64,000 bases of DNA from Nonomuraea indica (GTDB taxonomy: Bacteria; Actinomycetota; Actinomycetes; Streptosporangiales; Streptosporangiaceae), in contig NZ_KZ559466.1 of assembly GCF_002850745.1 (NCBI RefSeq), positions 162,512 through 226,511 on the forward strand, given 5' to 3'. The notes below the pieces were generated by a model. It searched no databases. It saw only the letters and a program-made list of their open reading frames with translations, and had not been told where the DNA came from. Positions 25,885-34,964 of this stretch are shown piece by piece. A program made the translations under genes and the position numbers. Each line of letters opens with the position of its first letter. Within the stretch, counting starts at the first letter, position 1.

Positions 25885-27197
25885 CGCTCGTCCTCGCCTG
25901 GAACAACGTCCGGGCCAACCGGACGAGCTTCGCCGCCTCGTTCGCGGCGGTACTCCTCGCCGTGACGCTGGTGGCCGGCAGCGGCCTGGTCGTCGTCGGC
26001 GCGGGCGCGCGCGACGAGCTGAACGGCGTCATGGGGCTGCTGGTGCTGTCGGCCGCGGTGTCGGCGTTCGTGTCGATCTTCACGGTCGCCGGCCTGCTGA
26101 GCTTGCACGTGCTGCGTCAGCGCAGGACCTGGGCGCTGCTGCGGTCGGTCGGCATGACGCCGCGGCAGGTGAGCCGGCTGATCACGGCGGAGGCGATGGT
26201 CGTGTCCGTGACGGCGAGCCTGGCGGGCTGCGCGCTGGCCGTGCCGTACGCCACGCTGATGGCGGCGCTCGTGCGGCTGGCCGGGCTGGCTCCTGCGGGC
26301 GTCCCGGTGCAGGTCACACCCGCCCCGTTCGTCGTGGCGCTGGTGGTCGGTCCGGCGGTGACGCTGCTGGCCGCCAGGGCCGCGGCACGCAAGGCGGCCG
26401 GCGTGGGCCCGCTGGAGGTCCTGCGGGAGAGCGCGGCGCAGCGGCGGTCGCTGCCCTGGCCCCGGGCGGTCGTCGGGGCGGCGGCCCTGGCCGGCGGCAT
26501 CGCGCTGTTGTCGCTGGTGCCGCGGGTCGAGGCGAAGTCTGCGGTACCGGCCGGGCTGGGGGCGACGATGGCGCTCTGCGTGGCCGCGTCGGCGCTCGGG
26601 CCCGTCGCGCTGAGCGTGATCGGCCGGCTGCTCGGCGCGGTGGTGACGCGGCTCGACCCCGGCTCCGGAACGCCCGCCATGGCCTCGCTGGTCACCCAGC
26701 CCCGCCGGGCGATGTCGGCCGCGTCCCCCGTGATGCTGACCGTGGCGCTCGGGTGCACCTTCCTGTTCGCGGTCGCGACCGGCGACGCCGCGGCGGGCGT
26801 CGCCCGTACCGGGGCGGCCGCGTGGGTCGCCCCGCTGCTGGTGGGGTCGGCGATGATCCACACCGTGATCTCGGTGCTGAACGCGACGGCCATGACGATG
26901 TCCGAGCGCGCCGGGGAGATCCGGCTGTTGCGCACCCTGGGGGCCGCTCCGCGGCAGCTCACCAGGGCGGTGTGCTACGAGACGCTGATCGTGACGGGCG
27001 CCGGGGCCCTGCTCGGCACGGCCATCGCCGCCGCCTCGCTCACCGCGCTCGGCACCGCCTTGACCGGCCGGCCGTGGTTCGCCTACTCCCTGCCGCAGTA
27101 CGCGGGGCTGGTGCTGGTCTGCGCGGCGAGCGGACTCGCCGCCGGACTGGCCGCCACCCGCCGGGCACGGCGAGGCTCGCTGCTGCCCGACCGCTGA
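25881..27197 (+). CDS. FtsX-like ABC transporter permease
   Basis: This 438-residue permease partner of the preceding ATPase starts at GTG 25881 inside the ATPase stop. Two FtsX-type modules are visible, each with a cytoplasmic coupling segment: LRQRRTWALLRSVGMTPRQV near 75 and ERAGEIRLLRTLGAAPRQL near 340. About eight hydrophobic helices are present. There is no large extracellular domain of the MacB kind, so it resembles the short BceB/YxdM-free actinomycete exporters. The substrate is unknown. Confidence 0.9.
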   Translation: MTLVLAWNNVRANRTSFAASFAAVLLAVTLVAGSGLVVVGAGARDELNGVMGLLVLSAAVSAFVSIFTVAGLLSLHVLRQRRTWALLRSVGMTPRQVSRLITAEAMVVSVTASLAGCALAVPYATLMAALVRLAGLAPAGVPVQVTPAPFVVALVVGPAVTLLAARAAARKAAGVGPLEVLRESAAQRRSLPWPRAVVGAAALAGGIALLSLVPRVEAKSAVPAGLGATMALCVAASALGPVALSVIGRLLGAVVTRLDPGSGTPAMASLVTQPRRAMSAASPVMLTVALGCTFLFAVATGDAAAGVARTGAAAWVAPLLVGSAMIHTVISVLNATAMTMSERAGEIRLLRTLGAAPRQLTRAVCYETLIVTGAGALLGTAIAAASLTALGTALTGRPWFAYSLPQYAGLVLVCAASGLAAGLAATRRARRGSLLPDR

Positions 27198-27257
27198 CGC
27201 CGCGGCACGTGAGCGAGGTGCCCCTCGCCCACGTGCCGGCCGCTCCGGGAGGCGGCG

Positions 27258-28664
27258 TCACTTCTTCGGCTGGGCGCCGCCCTTGCGCTTCTCGCGGATC
27301 TTCATGGTGACCTCGATCGGCGAGCCGGCGAAGCCGAACTCCTCCCGGATGCGCCGCTCGATGAAGCGCCGGTAGGTCTCCTCCAGCCACCCGGAGGTGA
27401 ACAGCACGAACTTCGGCGGCTCCACCGACGCCTGCGTGGCGAAGAGGATCTTCGGCTGCTTGCCGCCCCGGACCGGCGGGGGCGTCTGCTGCACCAGCTC
27501 GGTCAGGAACGCGTTGAGCCGCGACGTCGGCACCCGCGTCGACCAGGAGTCGAGCGCCTTCTCCAGGGCCGGGACGAGCCGGTCCATGTGGCGGCCGGTC
27601 CTGGCGGAGATGTTGACCCGCAGCGCCCACGGGGTGCGGACGAGCTGCCGGTCGATCTCCTTCTCCAGGTAGTAGCGGCGGTCCTCGTCGACCAGGTCCC
27701 ACTTGTTGAACGCCACCACCATGGCCCGGCCCGACTCGGTGACCAGACCGATGATGCGCAGGTCCTGCTCGGTGAGCGGCTCGCTGGCGTCGATCAGCAC
27801 GATCGCCACCTCCGAACGCTCCAGCGCCGCGCGGGTGCGCATGGCCGCGTAGAAGTCGGCGCCCTGCAGCTCGCGGTCGCGGCGCCGGATGCCGGCCGTG
27901 TCGACGAATCGCCAGGTGCGCCCGCCCAGCTCGATCAGCTCGTCCACCGGGTCGCGGGTGGTGCCCGCCATCGGGTCGACGAGCACGCGCTCCTCGCCCG
28001 CCAGCTTGTTGAGCAGCGACGACTTGCCGACGTTGGGCTTGCCGAGCAGCGCCACCCGGGCCGGGCCGCGCTCGGTGCCGAACGTCTGCTGCGGCGTCTC
28101 GGGCAGCGCGGCGAGCATCTCGTCGAGCAGGTCGCCGCTGGAGCGGCCGTGCAGGGCGGACACCGGGTGCGGCTCACCCAGGCCGAGCGACCACAGCGCG
28201 GCGGCCTCCAGCTCCAGCTGCTGGTTGTCGACCTTGTTGGCGGCCAGGATGACCGGCTTGCCCGACTGGCGCAGCACCGCGCCGACGACCTCGTCGGAGT
28301 CGGTCGCGCCCACGGTCGCGTCGACCACGAACACGATCACGTCGGCCAGCTCGACGGCCACCTGCGCCTGCTCGGCGATGCGCAGTCCCATGCCGGTGGC
28401 GTCGGGGTCCCAGCCGCCGGTGTCGACGACGGTGAAGCGCCGGCCGCGCCAGTTGGCCTCGTAGGTGACCCGGTCGCGCGTCACGCCGGGGACGTCTTCG
28501 ACGACCGCCTCACGGCGGCCGATGATGCGGTTGACCAGCGTGGACTTGCCCACGTTGGGCCGGCCGACGATGGCCACGACGGGCAGCGGGACGCTGTCGT
28601 CGCCGTGGTCGCCGGGCACTTCGAGGTCGTCGAGTTCAGCCTCGACCCAGTCCCCCGTTGTCAC
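27258..28664 (-). CDS. der: Ribosome assembly GTPase Der (EngA)
   Basis: This 468-residue GTPase of 50S subunit assembly has two tandem G domains. The first P-loop is GRPNVGKS (34-41) and the second GKPNVGKS (208-215), each with DxxG (DTGGW, DTAGI) and NKxD (NKVD, NKWD). A C-terminal KH-like domain runs from about 370 to 468. An acidic N-terminal extension of about 28 residues precedes domain one. The start is GTG 28664 behind AAGGATG. It follows cmk by 33 bp in the same direction, the usual actinobacterial order. Confidence 0.96.
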   Translation of the reverse strand: MTTGDWVEAELDDLEVPGDHGDDSVPLPVVAIVGRPNVGKSTLVNRIIGRREAVVEDVPGVTRDRVTYEANWRGRRFTVVDTGGWDPDATGMGLRIAEQAQVAVELADVIVFVVDATVGATDSDEVVGAVLRQSGKPVILAANKVDNQQLELEAAALWSLGLGEPHPVSALHGRSSGDLLDEMLAALPETPQQTFGTERGPARVALLGKPNVGKSSLLNKLAGEERVLVDPMAGTTRDPVDELIELGGRTWRFVDTAGIRRRDRELQGADFYAAMRTRAALERSEVAIVLIDASEPLTEQDLRIIGLVTESGRAMVVAFNKWDLVDEDRRYYLEKEIDRQLVRTPWALRVNISARTGRHMDRLVPALEKALDSWSTRVPTSRLNAFLTELVQQTPPPVRGGKQPKILFATQASVEPPKFVLFTSGWLEETYRRFIERRIREEFGFAGSPIEVTMKIREKRKGGAQPKK

Positions 28665-28697
28665 GATTTTTCATCCTTAATGAGTCCCGCACCTTGG

Positions 28698-29354
28698 TCA
28701 GGTGCGCTCCTTGACCAGTCTCAGCACCTCCGCGATGACCTCGTCGAGGTTCAGCGCGGTGGTGTCGAGCTCGACGGCGCCAGCCGCCATCGAGAGTGGA
28801 TCGGTCTTGCGTGTCGAGTCGAGCCTGTCACGCCGGGCCAGCGCGGCCTGCTGCGCCTCCACCGTGCTGCCGGCCACCTCGGCGTTGCGCCGGGCGGCGC
28901 GGGCCTCGGCGCTGGCCGTCAGGTAGACCTTGAGCGTCGCGTCGGGCGCGACCACGGTGCCGATGTCGCGGCCCTCGACGACGATGTCGCCGTCGCCGAT
29001 GATCTGACGCTGCATCGCCACCAGGCGGGCCCGCACCTCGGCGACCGCCGCGACGGCCGAGACGGCGCCGGTGACGGCGTCACCCCTGATCGGCCCGGCC
29101 ACGTCGACGCCGTCGACGTGGATGGAAGGGCTGTCCGGGTCGGTGCCGGAGGAGATCTCGGGCTCGGCGGCGCGGGCAGCGACGGTGCCGGCGTCCGCCG
29201 GGTCGACGCCGTGCTCCAGCATCCACCAGGTCATCGCGCGGTACATCGCCCCGGTGTCCAGGTAGCGCAGCCCGAGAGCCTTGGCCACCCCACGCGAAGC
29301 GCTCGACTTGCCCGACCCCGAGGGGCCGTCCATCGCGACGACCAGACCGGTCAC
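28698..29354 (-). CDS. cmk: Cytidylate kinase
   Basis: This 218-residue kinase phosphorylates CMP and dCMP with ATP. The P-loop is GPSGSGKS (about 10-17), followed by RYLDTGAMYRA and the lid/NMP region VEGRDIGTVVAPDA near residue 98, with RxxxD in RRDRLDSTR near 160. GTG 29354 (MTGLVVAMDG) behind GAGAGG is the likely start, since no suitable ATG precedes the P-loop closely. It is the first gene of cmk-der. Two opposite-strand glycosyltransferase genes separate it from tyrA. Confidence 0.95.
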   Translation of the reverse strand: MTGLVVAMDGPSGSGKSSASRGVAKALGLRYLDTGAMYRAMTWWMLEHGVDPADAGTVAARAAEPEISSGTDPDSPSIHVDGVDVAGPIRGDAVTGAVSAVAAVAEVRARLVAMQRQIIGDGDIVVEGRDIGTVVAPDATLKVYLTASAEARAARRNAEVAGSTVEAQQAALARRDRLDSTRKTDPLSMAAGAVELDTTALNLDEVIAEVLRLVKERT

Positions 29355-29398
29355 AGCCTCTCCCTCTGCACGTTCCACACCCAACCTGAAGAGGCTAC

Positions 29399-29466
29399 CG
29401 CCTCGCGGGCGCCCCTCCGCCGCCGAACTCCGCCTCGCGGGCGCCCCTCCGCCGCCGAACTCCGCC
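29399..29466. repeat. Two tandem copies of a 32-bp unit between cmk and a glycosyltransferase gene
   Basis: The unit begins CGCCTCGCGGGCGCC and ends CCGCCGAACTC. Copies span 29399-29430 and 29431-29462 and are identical, with the first bases of a third copy at 29463-29466. They fill most of the divergent cmk/glycosyltransferase intergenic region. Confidence 0.85.
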
Positions 29467-29516
29467 CGCGTCGCGCCCGAGGAGTAAGGCCGCCCCCTCC
29501 GGAAAGGGACACCACC

Positions 29517-30359
29517 GTGGTGGAACAGGTGACGGTGGTCGTGGCCACCAGGAACCGGCGGCGCGCGCTGGCGGGTTCGCTCCCGCGGCACCCGCACCCG
29601 GTCATCCTCGTGGACAACGGCTCCACCGACGGGACCGTCGGCTTCGTCCGGCGGCACTTCCCGGACGTCGAGGTCGTGGAGGCGGGCCGCAACCTGGGCG
29701 CGCCCGCCCGCAACGTCGGCGTGCGGATGGCCCGGACCCCCTACGTGGCGTTCGCCGACGACGACTCGTGGTGGGCGCCGGGGGCGCTGGAGCGGGCCGC
29801 CGCCGTGCTGGACGCGCACCCCCGGCTGGCGGTGCTGGCCGCCCGCGTGCTGGTCGGCCCCGAGGAGCGGCCCGACCCCGTGTGCGGCGAGATGGCCGCC
29901 TCCCCTCTGGGACGCGAGGGCGACCTGCCCGGCCCGAGCGTGCTGGGCTTCCTGGCGTGCGGGGCGGTGGTGCGCAGGGACGCGTTCCTGGGGGCGGGCG
30001 GGTTCGACGACGTCGTCTTCTTCTTCGGCGAGGAGGAGCGCCTGGCGGTGGACCTCGCGGCCCAGGGCTGGGGGCTGGCCTACGTCGAGGACGTGGTGGC
30101 CCACCACCATCCCTCGCCGGCGCGCGACCCGGCGGGCCGGCGCGGCCTGGCCACGCGCAACTCCGTGCTCACCGCCGTGCTGCGCCGGCCGTGGAGCGTG
30201 GTGGCACGCCGTTCGCTGGCCGCCCTGCGCGAGGGACGGCACGGCTGGCGGGGGCTGCGCACCGCCGTACCGAGGCTGCCGCGCGCGCTGGCGAACCGTC
30301 GTGGGCTCCCCCCTGCGGTGGAGCGGGCCCGGCGGACGCTGGAGCGGACCCGTGGATGA
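29517..30359 (+). CDS. Family 2 glycosyltransferase (first of a tandem pair)
   Basis: This 280-residue GT-A glycosyltransferase transfers a sugar from a nucleotide donor. The nucleotide-binding start is VTVVVATRNR, VDNGSTDGT lies at about 32-40, and FADDDSWW (79-86) carries the DxD metal motif. GEEERLAVDLAAQGW near 180 is the acceptor-side ED block. No transmembrane segment is present. The start is GTG 29517 behind GGAAAGG. It is a clear paralogue of the next gene, with which it overlaps by 8 bp. The acceptor is unknown; rhamnosyl or galactofuranosyl transfer to cell-envelope glycans is typical of the group. Confidence 0.9.
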   Translation: MVEQVTVVVATRNRRRALAGSLPRHPHPVILVDNGSTDGTVGFVRRHFPDVEVVEAGRNLGAPARNVGVRMARTPYVAFADDDSWWAPGALERAAAVLDAHPRLAVLAARVLVGPEERPDPVCGEMAASPLGREGDLPGPSVLGFLACGAVVRRDAFLGAGGFDDVVFFFGEEERLAVDLAAQGWGLAYVEDVVAHHHPSPARDPAGRRGLATRNSVLTAVLRRPWSVVARRSLAALREGRHGWRGLRTAVPRLPRALANRRGLPPAVERARRTLERTRG

Positions 30360-31284
30360 GCCGATGAGCCGGCCGTCCGGGGAACCGGCGGGCGACCCGC
30401 GCCTGGGCGCCGTCGTGATCACCTGGAACCGGCGCGAGGAGGCCCTCGCCTCCGTCGGCAGGCTCCTGGACCTGCCCGAACGCCCACGGGTGGTGCTGGT
30501 GGACAACGGCTCCACCGACGGCACCGCGGAGGCCGTCTCGGCAGCCTGCCCGGAGGCGGACGTGGTCTCCCTGCCCGCGAACCTGGGCGCCGTCGGCCGC
30601 AACGTCGGCGTCCGGCGGCTGGACACCCCGTACGTGGCCTTCGCCGACGACGACACCTGGTGGGAGCCCGGCTCGCTGGCGCGCGCGGCCGACGTGCTCG
30701 ACGCGCACCCGCGTCTGGCCGTGGTGACGGCCCGCATCGTGGCCGGACCGGGCGGACGGGAGGACCCCATCGTCGACGAGCTGCGCCACTCCCCCGTGCG
30801 CGGGCCCGGCTGGCTGCCCGGCCCCGCCCTGGGCAGCTTCCTGGCGGGGGCGTCGGTGGTCCGCAGGAGCGCCTTCCTGGGCTGCGGCGGCTTCTCGTCG
30901 CGGCTGTGGCTGGGCGGCGAGGAGGAACTGCTGGCAGTGGACCTGGCCACGGCCGGATGGGAGCTGTGCTACCTGGAGGAGCTGACCGTCCATCACGCGG
31001 CCTCCCCCCGCCGCGACGCGCACGCCCGCCGGCGGGTGGGGCTCCGCAACACGCTGTGGTTCACCTGGCTGCGCCGCCCGGTGCGGGCCGCGCTGCGTCG
31101 CACCCTGCACCTGGCCAGGACGGTGCCGCGCGACCGGGTGTCGGCGCTGGCGGCGCTCGACGCGCTGCGCGGCCTGCCGTGGGTGCTCGCCGAACGCCGC
31201 CGGGTGCCCGAGCACGTGGAGGAGCGTCTGATGAGCCTGGAGGCCTCCCAGAACACCTCGCGTGCCCGCCGTTACGTCTCCTGA
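30352..31284 (+). CDS. Family 2 glycosyltransferase (second of a tandem pair)
   Basis: This GT-A glycosyltransferase of about 310 residues parallels the preceding gene block by block: VVITWNRR, VDNGSTDGT, NVGVRRLDTPYVAFADDDTWW and GEEELLAVDLATAGW. The pair looks like a tandem duplication. GTG 30352 has GGAG seven bases upstream and overlaps the previous stop; ATG 30364 is the alternative start, giving a protein four residues shorter. No membrane segment is seen. Both genes lie opposite to the flanking conserved tyrA and cmk genes and look like a later insertion. Confidence 0.9.
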   Translation: MDEPMSRPSGEPAGDPRLGAVVITWNRREEALASVGRLLDLPERPRVVLVDNGSTDGTAEAVSAACPEADVVSLPANLGAVGRNVGVRRLDTPYVAFADDDTWWEPGSLARAADVLDAHPRLAVVTARIVAGPGGREDPIVDELRHSPVRGPGWLPGPALGSFLAGASVVRRSAFLGCGGFSSRLWLGGEEELLAVDLATAGWELCYLEELTVHHAASPRRDAHARRRVGLRNTLWFTWLRRPVRAALRRTLHLARTVPRDRVSALAALDALRGLPWVLAERRRVPEHVEERLMSLEASQNTSRARRYVS

Positions 31285-31337
31285 CCGCCGGCCCGTGCCG
31301 TGCCCGTGCCGTGGCGTCCGGCGGCCCGGACGGGCCG

Positions 31338-32453
31338 TCAGGGGACCTGCCAGCCCCTCTCGTGCAGCGCCCGGGTCAGCACCGGCGCCGCCTCGGGCTG
31401 GACGGCCACCTCGGCGACGCCCAGCGGCAGGCCGGGCGCGTGCTCCAGCCGTACGTCCTCGACGTTGACCCCGACCTCGTCGCACACCTGGAACAACTTG
31501 GCGAGCTGGCCGGGACGGTCGCCGATGATCACCTGGACGACCACGTAGGCGGGCGCCGGGCCGCCGTGCTTGCCCGGGATGCGGCCATGACCGGCGACAC
31601 CGCGCTTGAGCAGCTGGGTGATGTCCTCGCCCGCCGTGCCGTCGCCGCCGGACAGGGCCCGCAGCGCGGACGCGGCCTCGGCCAGGTCGCGCGAGACCGC
31701 CTCCAGCACCTCGGCGACCGGGTCGGCGTTGCCGGACAGGATGCCCAGCCACAGGCCGGGGTCGCCGCCGGCGATCCTGGTGACGTCCCTGACGCCCTGA
31801 CCGGCCAGGCCGAGGGCGACGTCGGGCGCGTCGGCCAGCCGGGCGGCCACGGCGGAGGCCGCCACGTGCGGGGCGTGGGAGACGACGGCGACCGCCCGGT
31901 CGTGCTCGGCGGCGTCGACCTCGACGGGGTTGGCCCCGCACAGCTCGACCAGCCGCAGCACGGCGGCCCTGGCCTCCGGCGAGCTCTCCTCGGTGGGGCA
32001 CAGCGCCCACGGCCGCCCCAGGAACAGCTCGGCCCGCGCCGCCCCCGGGCCGGACCGCTCGCGCCCGGCCAGCGGATGGGAGGCCACGTAGGTGGTCAGG
32101 TCGCAGCCGAGCCGTGCGGCCTGCGCGATGGGCTCGGCCTTCACGCTGGCCACGTCGGTGTAGCAGGCGGCGGCGTCCAGCCGTTGCAGGTCGAGCAGCT
32201 CGGTGGCGACGTGCCCGGGCGGGACCGCGATCACCGCCAGGTCGGCCCGCTGCCCCGACGGCCCGTCCGGCCCGGTGCCCGGCTGTCCGGGCCGCCACTC
32301 CTCGCCCGCGCCGAGCTCCCGCGCCAGCCGTACCGCACCCTGGTCGCGGTCGGCGAGCAGCACGCGCACCCCGTGCCGGCGCAGCGCCAACGCCACGGAG
32401 GTGCCGATGAGACCGGTGCCGACGACCAGCACGGTGCGGAGTTCGGAGGCCAT
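31338..32453 (-). CDS. tyrA: Prephenate dehydrogenase with C-terminal ACT domain
   Basis: This 371-residue NAD-dependent enzyme of tyrosine synthesis converts prephenate to 4-hydroxyphenylpyruvate. The Rossmann motif VVGTGLIGTS lies at 10-19, and TYVASHPLAGRERSG near 118 carries the catalytic His. An ACT-like domain runs from about 300 to the end (VVVQVIIGDRPGQLAKLFQVC) and probably binds tyrosine for feedback control. It follows aroH by 61 bp on the same strand, so chorismate mutase and prephenate dehydrogenase are co-expressed as separate proteins. Confidence 0.95.
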   Translation of the reverse strand: MASELRTVLVVGTGLIGTSVALALRRHGVRVLLADRDQGAVRLARELGAGEEWRPGQPGTGPDGPSGQRADLAVIAVPPGHVATELLDLQRLDAAACYTDVASVKAEPIAQAARLGCDLTTYVASHPLAGRERSGPGAARAELFLGRPWALCPTEESSPEARAAVLRLVELCGANPVEVDAAEHDRAVAVVSHAPHVAASAVAARLADAPDVALGLAGQGVRDVTRIAGGDPGLWLGILSGNADPVAEVLEAVSRDLAEAASALRALSGGDGTAGEDITQLLKRGVAGHGRIPGKHGGPAPAYVVVQVIIGDRPGQLAKLFQVCDEVGVNVEDVRLEHAPGLPLGVAEVAVQPEAAPVLTRALHERGWQVP

Positions 32454-32514
32454 GTCGGAGTCCTGGATCGTCTGGGTGCGGAGGTTGGTGGCGGGCGGCG
32501 CCGCTACGCGCGGC

Positions 32515-32874
32515 TCACTGCGCGATGTCCTGGCGCAGGGCGACGGCGCCGCGAAGGTAGACGTGCTGGATCTCCGACCGCGGCCGGTCGGTCTCCACGT
32601 GCGCCATCAGCCGCACCACCCGGGGCAGCGCCCCGGGCACGTCGATCTCCGAGCAGCAGATCAACGGCACCTCGTGGAAGCCCAGCTTGCGCGCGGCCAG
32701 CGCCGGGAACTCGGCCGTCAGGTCGGGTGTCGCGGTGAAGAGCACGCTGATCACGTCGTCCGTGGTCAGCTCGTTGCGCTCCATCAGCGTGGAGACGAGC
32801 TCGGTCGTCGCCTCGATGATCGCGTCGCGGTCATCGGCGTCCACCTGGATCGCCCCGCGGATCGCCCGCACCAT
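32515..32874 (-). CDS. aroH: Chorismate mutase, AroH type
   Basis: This 119-residue monofunctional chorismate mutase of the trimeric AroH fold converts chorismate to prephenate. The opening VRAIRGAIQVDADDRDAI contains the conserved Arg, and VISVLFTATPDLTAEFPA and the C-terminal HVYLRGAVALRQD block are characteristic. ATG 32874 lies 12 bases after GGAGGG. It feeds tyrA downstream. A strong hairpin separates it from the upstream pseudouridine synthase gene. Confidence 0.95.
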   Translation of the reverse strand: MVRAIRGAIQVDADDRDAIIEATTELVSTLMERNELTTDDVISVLFTATPDLTAEFPALAARKLGFHEVPLICCSEIDVPGALPRVVRLMAHVETDRPRSEIQHVYLRGAVALRQDIAQ

Positions 32875-32900
32875 GTGCTTTCGTTCCCTCCATAAGCCCC

Positions 32901-32930
32901 GGAGCCCGTGCGAACCTCCGCACGGGCTCC
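32901..32930 (-). terminator. Strong hairpin after the pseudouridine synthase gene
   Basis: GGAGCCCGTGCG (32901-32912) and CGCACGGGCTCC (32919-32930) form a perfect 12-bp stem with a 6-base loop. It lies 15 bp past the rluB-like stop and upstream of aroH on the same strand. There is no T-tract. It should end or attenuate transcription between the segregation genes and the aroH-tyrA unit. Confidence 0.7.
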
Positions 32931-32945
32931 TGCGTTCTGGCCAGA

Positions 32946-34964
32946 TTACAGCTTGACGGCGGCGTAGAGCTCGCCGACCTCCTTGAGGCTCAGCGCCCGG
33001 ACCGTACCCGGCTTGGTGCGGCCCAGCTTGACCGGCCCGAACTCGATCCGCGCCAGGTCGATGACCCGGTGGCCGGCCTCTTCGAGCATGCGCCGGACGA
33101 CGTGCTTGCGGCCCTCGTGCAGCACGACCTCGACGAGCGCCTGCTGACCGTGCTCCTGGACGATCTGGAAGGAGTCGGCCCTGGCCAGGCCGTCCTCCAG
33201 CTCGATGCCCTGCTTGAGCCGGCGGCCCAGGTCACGCGGGATCGGGCCCGGCACCTTGGCCCAGTACTTCTTCTGCACGCCGTAGCTGGGGTGGGTCAGC
33301 CGGTTGGCCAGCTCGCCGTCGTTGGTGAGCAGCAGCAGGCCCTCGGTCTCGGTGTCGAGCCTGCCGACGTGGAACAGCCGGGGCGCCAGCTCCTGGACGT
33401 AGTCGGCCAGGCAGGGGCGGCCCTGCGGGTCGTCCATGGTCGACACGACGCCGATGGGCTTGTTCAGTGCGTAGTAGACCAGGTCGGGAGCGGTCGGGAT
33501 GCGCTTGCCGTCCACGTGGATGATCTGCGTGGCCGGGTCGACCTTCGCGCCGAAGCGGCGGACCACCTGGCCGTTCACGGTGACACGGCCGTCGCCGATC
33601 ATCTCCTCGCAGGCGCGGCGGCTGGCCACGCCCGCCTGGGCGAGCACCTTCTGCAGCCGCACGCCGCCGGGCACCTCGGTGGTGTCGCGCTCGTCGGTGT
33701 AGCCCTCGGGGAAGATGTCGCGGTCGCGCATCGGCTGGCGGGCGGTCTTGAACCGGTCGCGCGGCGGCGCCTCCCCGCGTCCGCGGTCGTCGCCGTACCC
33801 GTCGCGCCGGAAACCGCCGCCGCGCGGGGGCCGGCCGCCGATCGTCTGCACGTCGTCACGCCTGGGGGCACGGCCCGCGCCGGGCGCACGCCCGCCGGAA
33901 CGGGGACGACCGCCCTCGTCACGGCGCGGCCGCCCGTCGTCGCGGCCCGAGCCGCGCCGGCCGAAGCCACCCTCGTCACGACGCGAGCCCCGCTCGTCGG
34001 AACGGAAACCGCCCGCCTCACCGCGAGGACGACGCTCCTCGGAACGGAACCCGCCCTCGTCACGGCGGGGGCCACGCTCGTCGGAACGGAAGCGGGCCTC
34101 GTCGCGGCGGGAATCGGTGGCGTCGCGACGGGGGGCCGGCGAGCGGCGGTCGTCCGGGCGGCCGTCGGCGTCGCGCCTGCCGTAGCGGGCGCGGGCGGGA
34201 CCCGCCGAGTCGTCGCGGCGTCCGCTGCGGTCGGCGCGGAAGGCGGGGCGCTCGGCACGGAACGTGGGCCGCTCGGCACGCCGGTCACCGGCGTCGCGGT
34301 CCTGGAAGCCGCCACGCTCACCGCGGCCCTGGAAGCCGCCGCGGTCGCCGCGCCCCTCCGACCGGAAACCGCCGCGGTCACCGCGGTCGTCGCGGCCCTG
34401 GAAGCCGCCGCGGTCGCCGCGCCCCTCCGACCGGAAACCGCCGCGGTCACCGCGGTCGTCACGGCTCTGGGAACCGCCGCGGTCGTCACGGCCCTGGAAG
34501 CCACCGCGGTCGTCGCGGCCCTGGAAGCCGCCGCGGTCGCCGCGCCCCTCCGACCGGAAACCGCCGCGGTCACCGCGGTCGTCACGGCTCTGGGAACCGC
34601 CGCGGTCGTCACGGCCCTGGAAGCCACCGCGGTCGTCACGGCCCTGGAAGCCACCGCGGTCGTCGCGGCGCTGGGGCCGGGAGCCGGGGCGGTCGTCGCG
34701 GGAGTCGGGCCGGCCGTAGCGGGCGCGGGCGCCGCCCCGGTCGGCGCGGAAGGAGTCACGGGCGGAGCCGTACTCCCTGCCGGAGTCGGTCCGGCCGTAC
34801 TCGCTCCTGGAGTCGCGGCCGTGGCCGCGTCCTCCGTCGTCGCGGCGGGAACCGCCGCGGGTGTCGTCGGAGCGGTAGGCGGGACGCCCGTCGCGGCCGC
34901 TGGAGCCGCCGGTGCGTCCACGACCGCGTCCATCACCGGACGGGGTGCTGCGCCTGTTGATCAC
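32946..34964 (-). CDS. rRNA pseudouridine synthase (RluB/RsuA family) with long disordered tail
   Basis: This 672-residue protein has its enzyme in the C-terminal 239 residues: an S4 RNA-binding domain (about 434-480) and an RsuA/RluB pseudouridine synthase domain with GRLDTETEG, whose Asp (about 537) is catalytic. It should modify 23S or 16S rRNA. Residues 1 to about 433 are a low-complexity tail of Arg, Gly, Asp and Ser with repeats such as RDDRGGFQG and EGRGDRGGF, resembling eukaryotic RGG tails. Shorter charged tails are known in actinobacterial relatives. The start overlaps the scpB stop (ATGA). All frames are open across the tail because of its composition. Confidence 0.93.
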   Translation of the reverse strand: MINRRSTPSGDGRGRGRTGGSSGRDGRPAYRSDDTRGGSRRDDGGRGHGRDSRSEYGRTDSGREYGSARDSFRADRGGARARYGRPDSRDDRPGSRPQRRDDRGGFQGRDDRGGFQGRDDRGGSQSRDDRGDRGGFRSEGRGDRGGFQGRDDRGGFQGRDDRGGSQSRDDRGDRGGFRSEGRGDRGGFQGRDDRGDRGGFRSEGRGDRGGFQGRGERGGFQDRDAGDRRAERPTFRAERPAFRADRSGRRDDSAGPARARYGRRDADGRPDDRRSPAPRRDATDSRRDEARFRSDERGPRRDEGGFRSEERRPRGEAGGFRSDERGSRRDEGGFGRRGSGRDDGRPRRDEGGRPRSGGRAPGAGRAPRRDDVQTIGGRPPRGGGFRRDGYGDDRGRGEAPPRDRFKTARQPMRDRDIFPEGYTDERDTTEVPGGVRLQKVLAQAGVASRRACEEMIGDGRVTVNGQVVRRFGAKVDPATQIIHVDGKRIPTAPDLVYYALNKPIGVVSTMDDPQGRPCLADYVQELAPRLFHVGRLDTETEGLLLLTNDGELANRLTHPSYGVQKKYWAKVPGPIPRDLGRRLKQGIELEDGLARADSFQIVQEHGQQALVEVVLHEGRKHVVRRMLEEAGHRVIDLARIEFGPVKLGRTKPGTVRALSLKEVGELYAAVKL
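34300..34672. repeat. Coding tandem repeats in the pseudouridine synthase tail
   Basis: Near-identical DNA blocks encode the RDDRGGFQG / RDDRGDRGGFRSEGRGDRGGF modules. The stretch beginning cgcccctccgaccggaaacc occurs three times between about 34350 and 34565, and whole blocks of about 120 bp are repeated. Such identity suggests recent expansion by slippage or recombination. Confidence 0.8.

Noticed and set aside
29399..29466. CRISPR-like repeats at 29399, 43025 and 52906
   Set aside because: Units are directly adjacent without spacers and are not palindromic. They are simple tandem repeats, and no cas genes are present.
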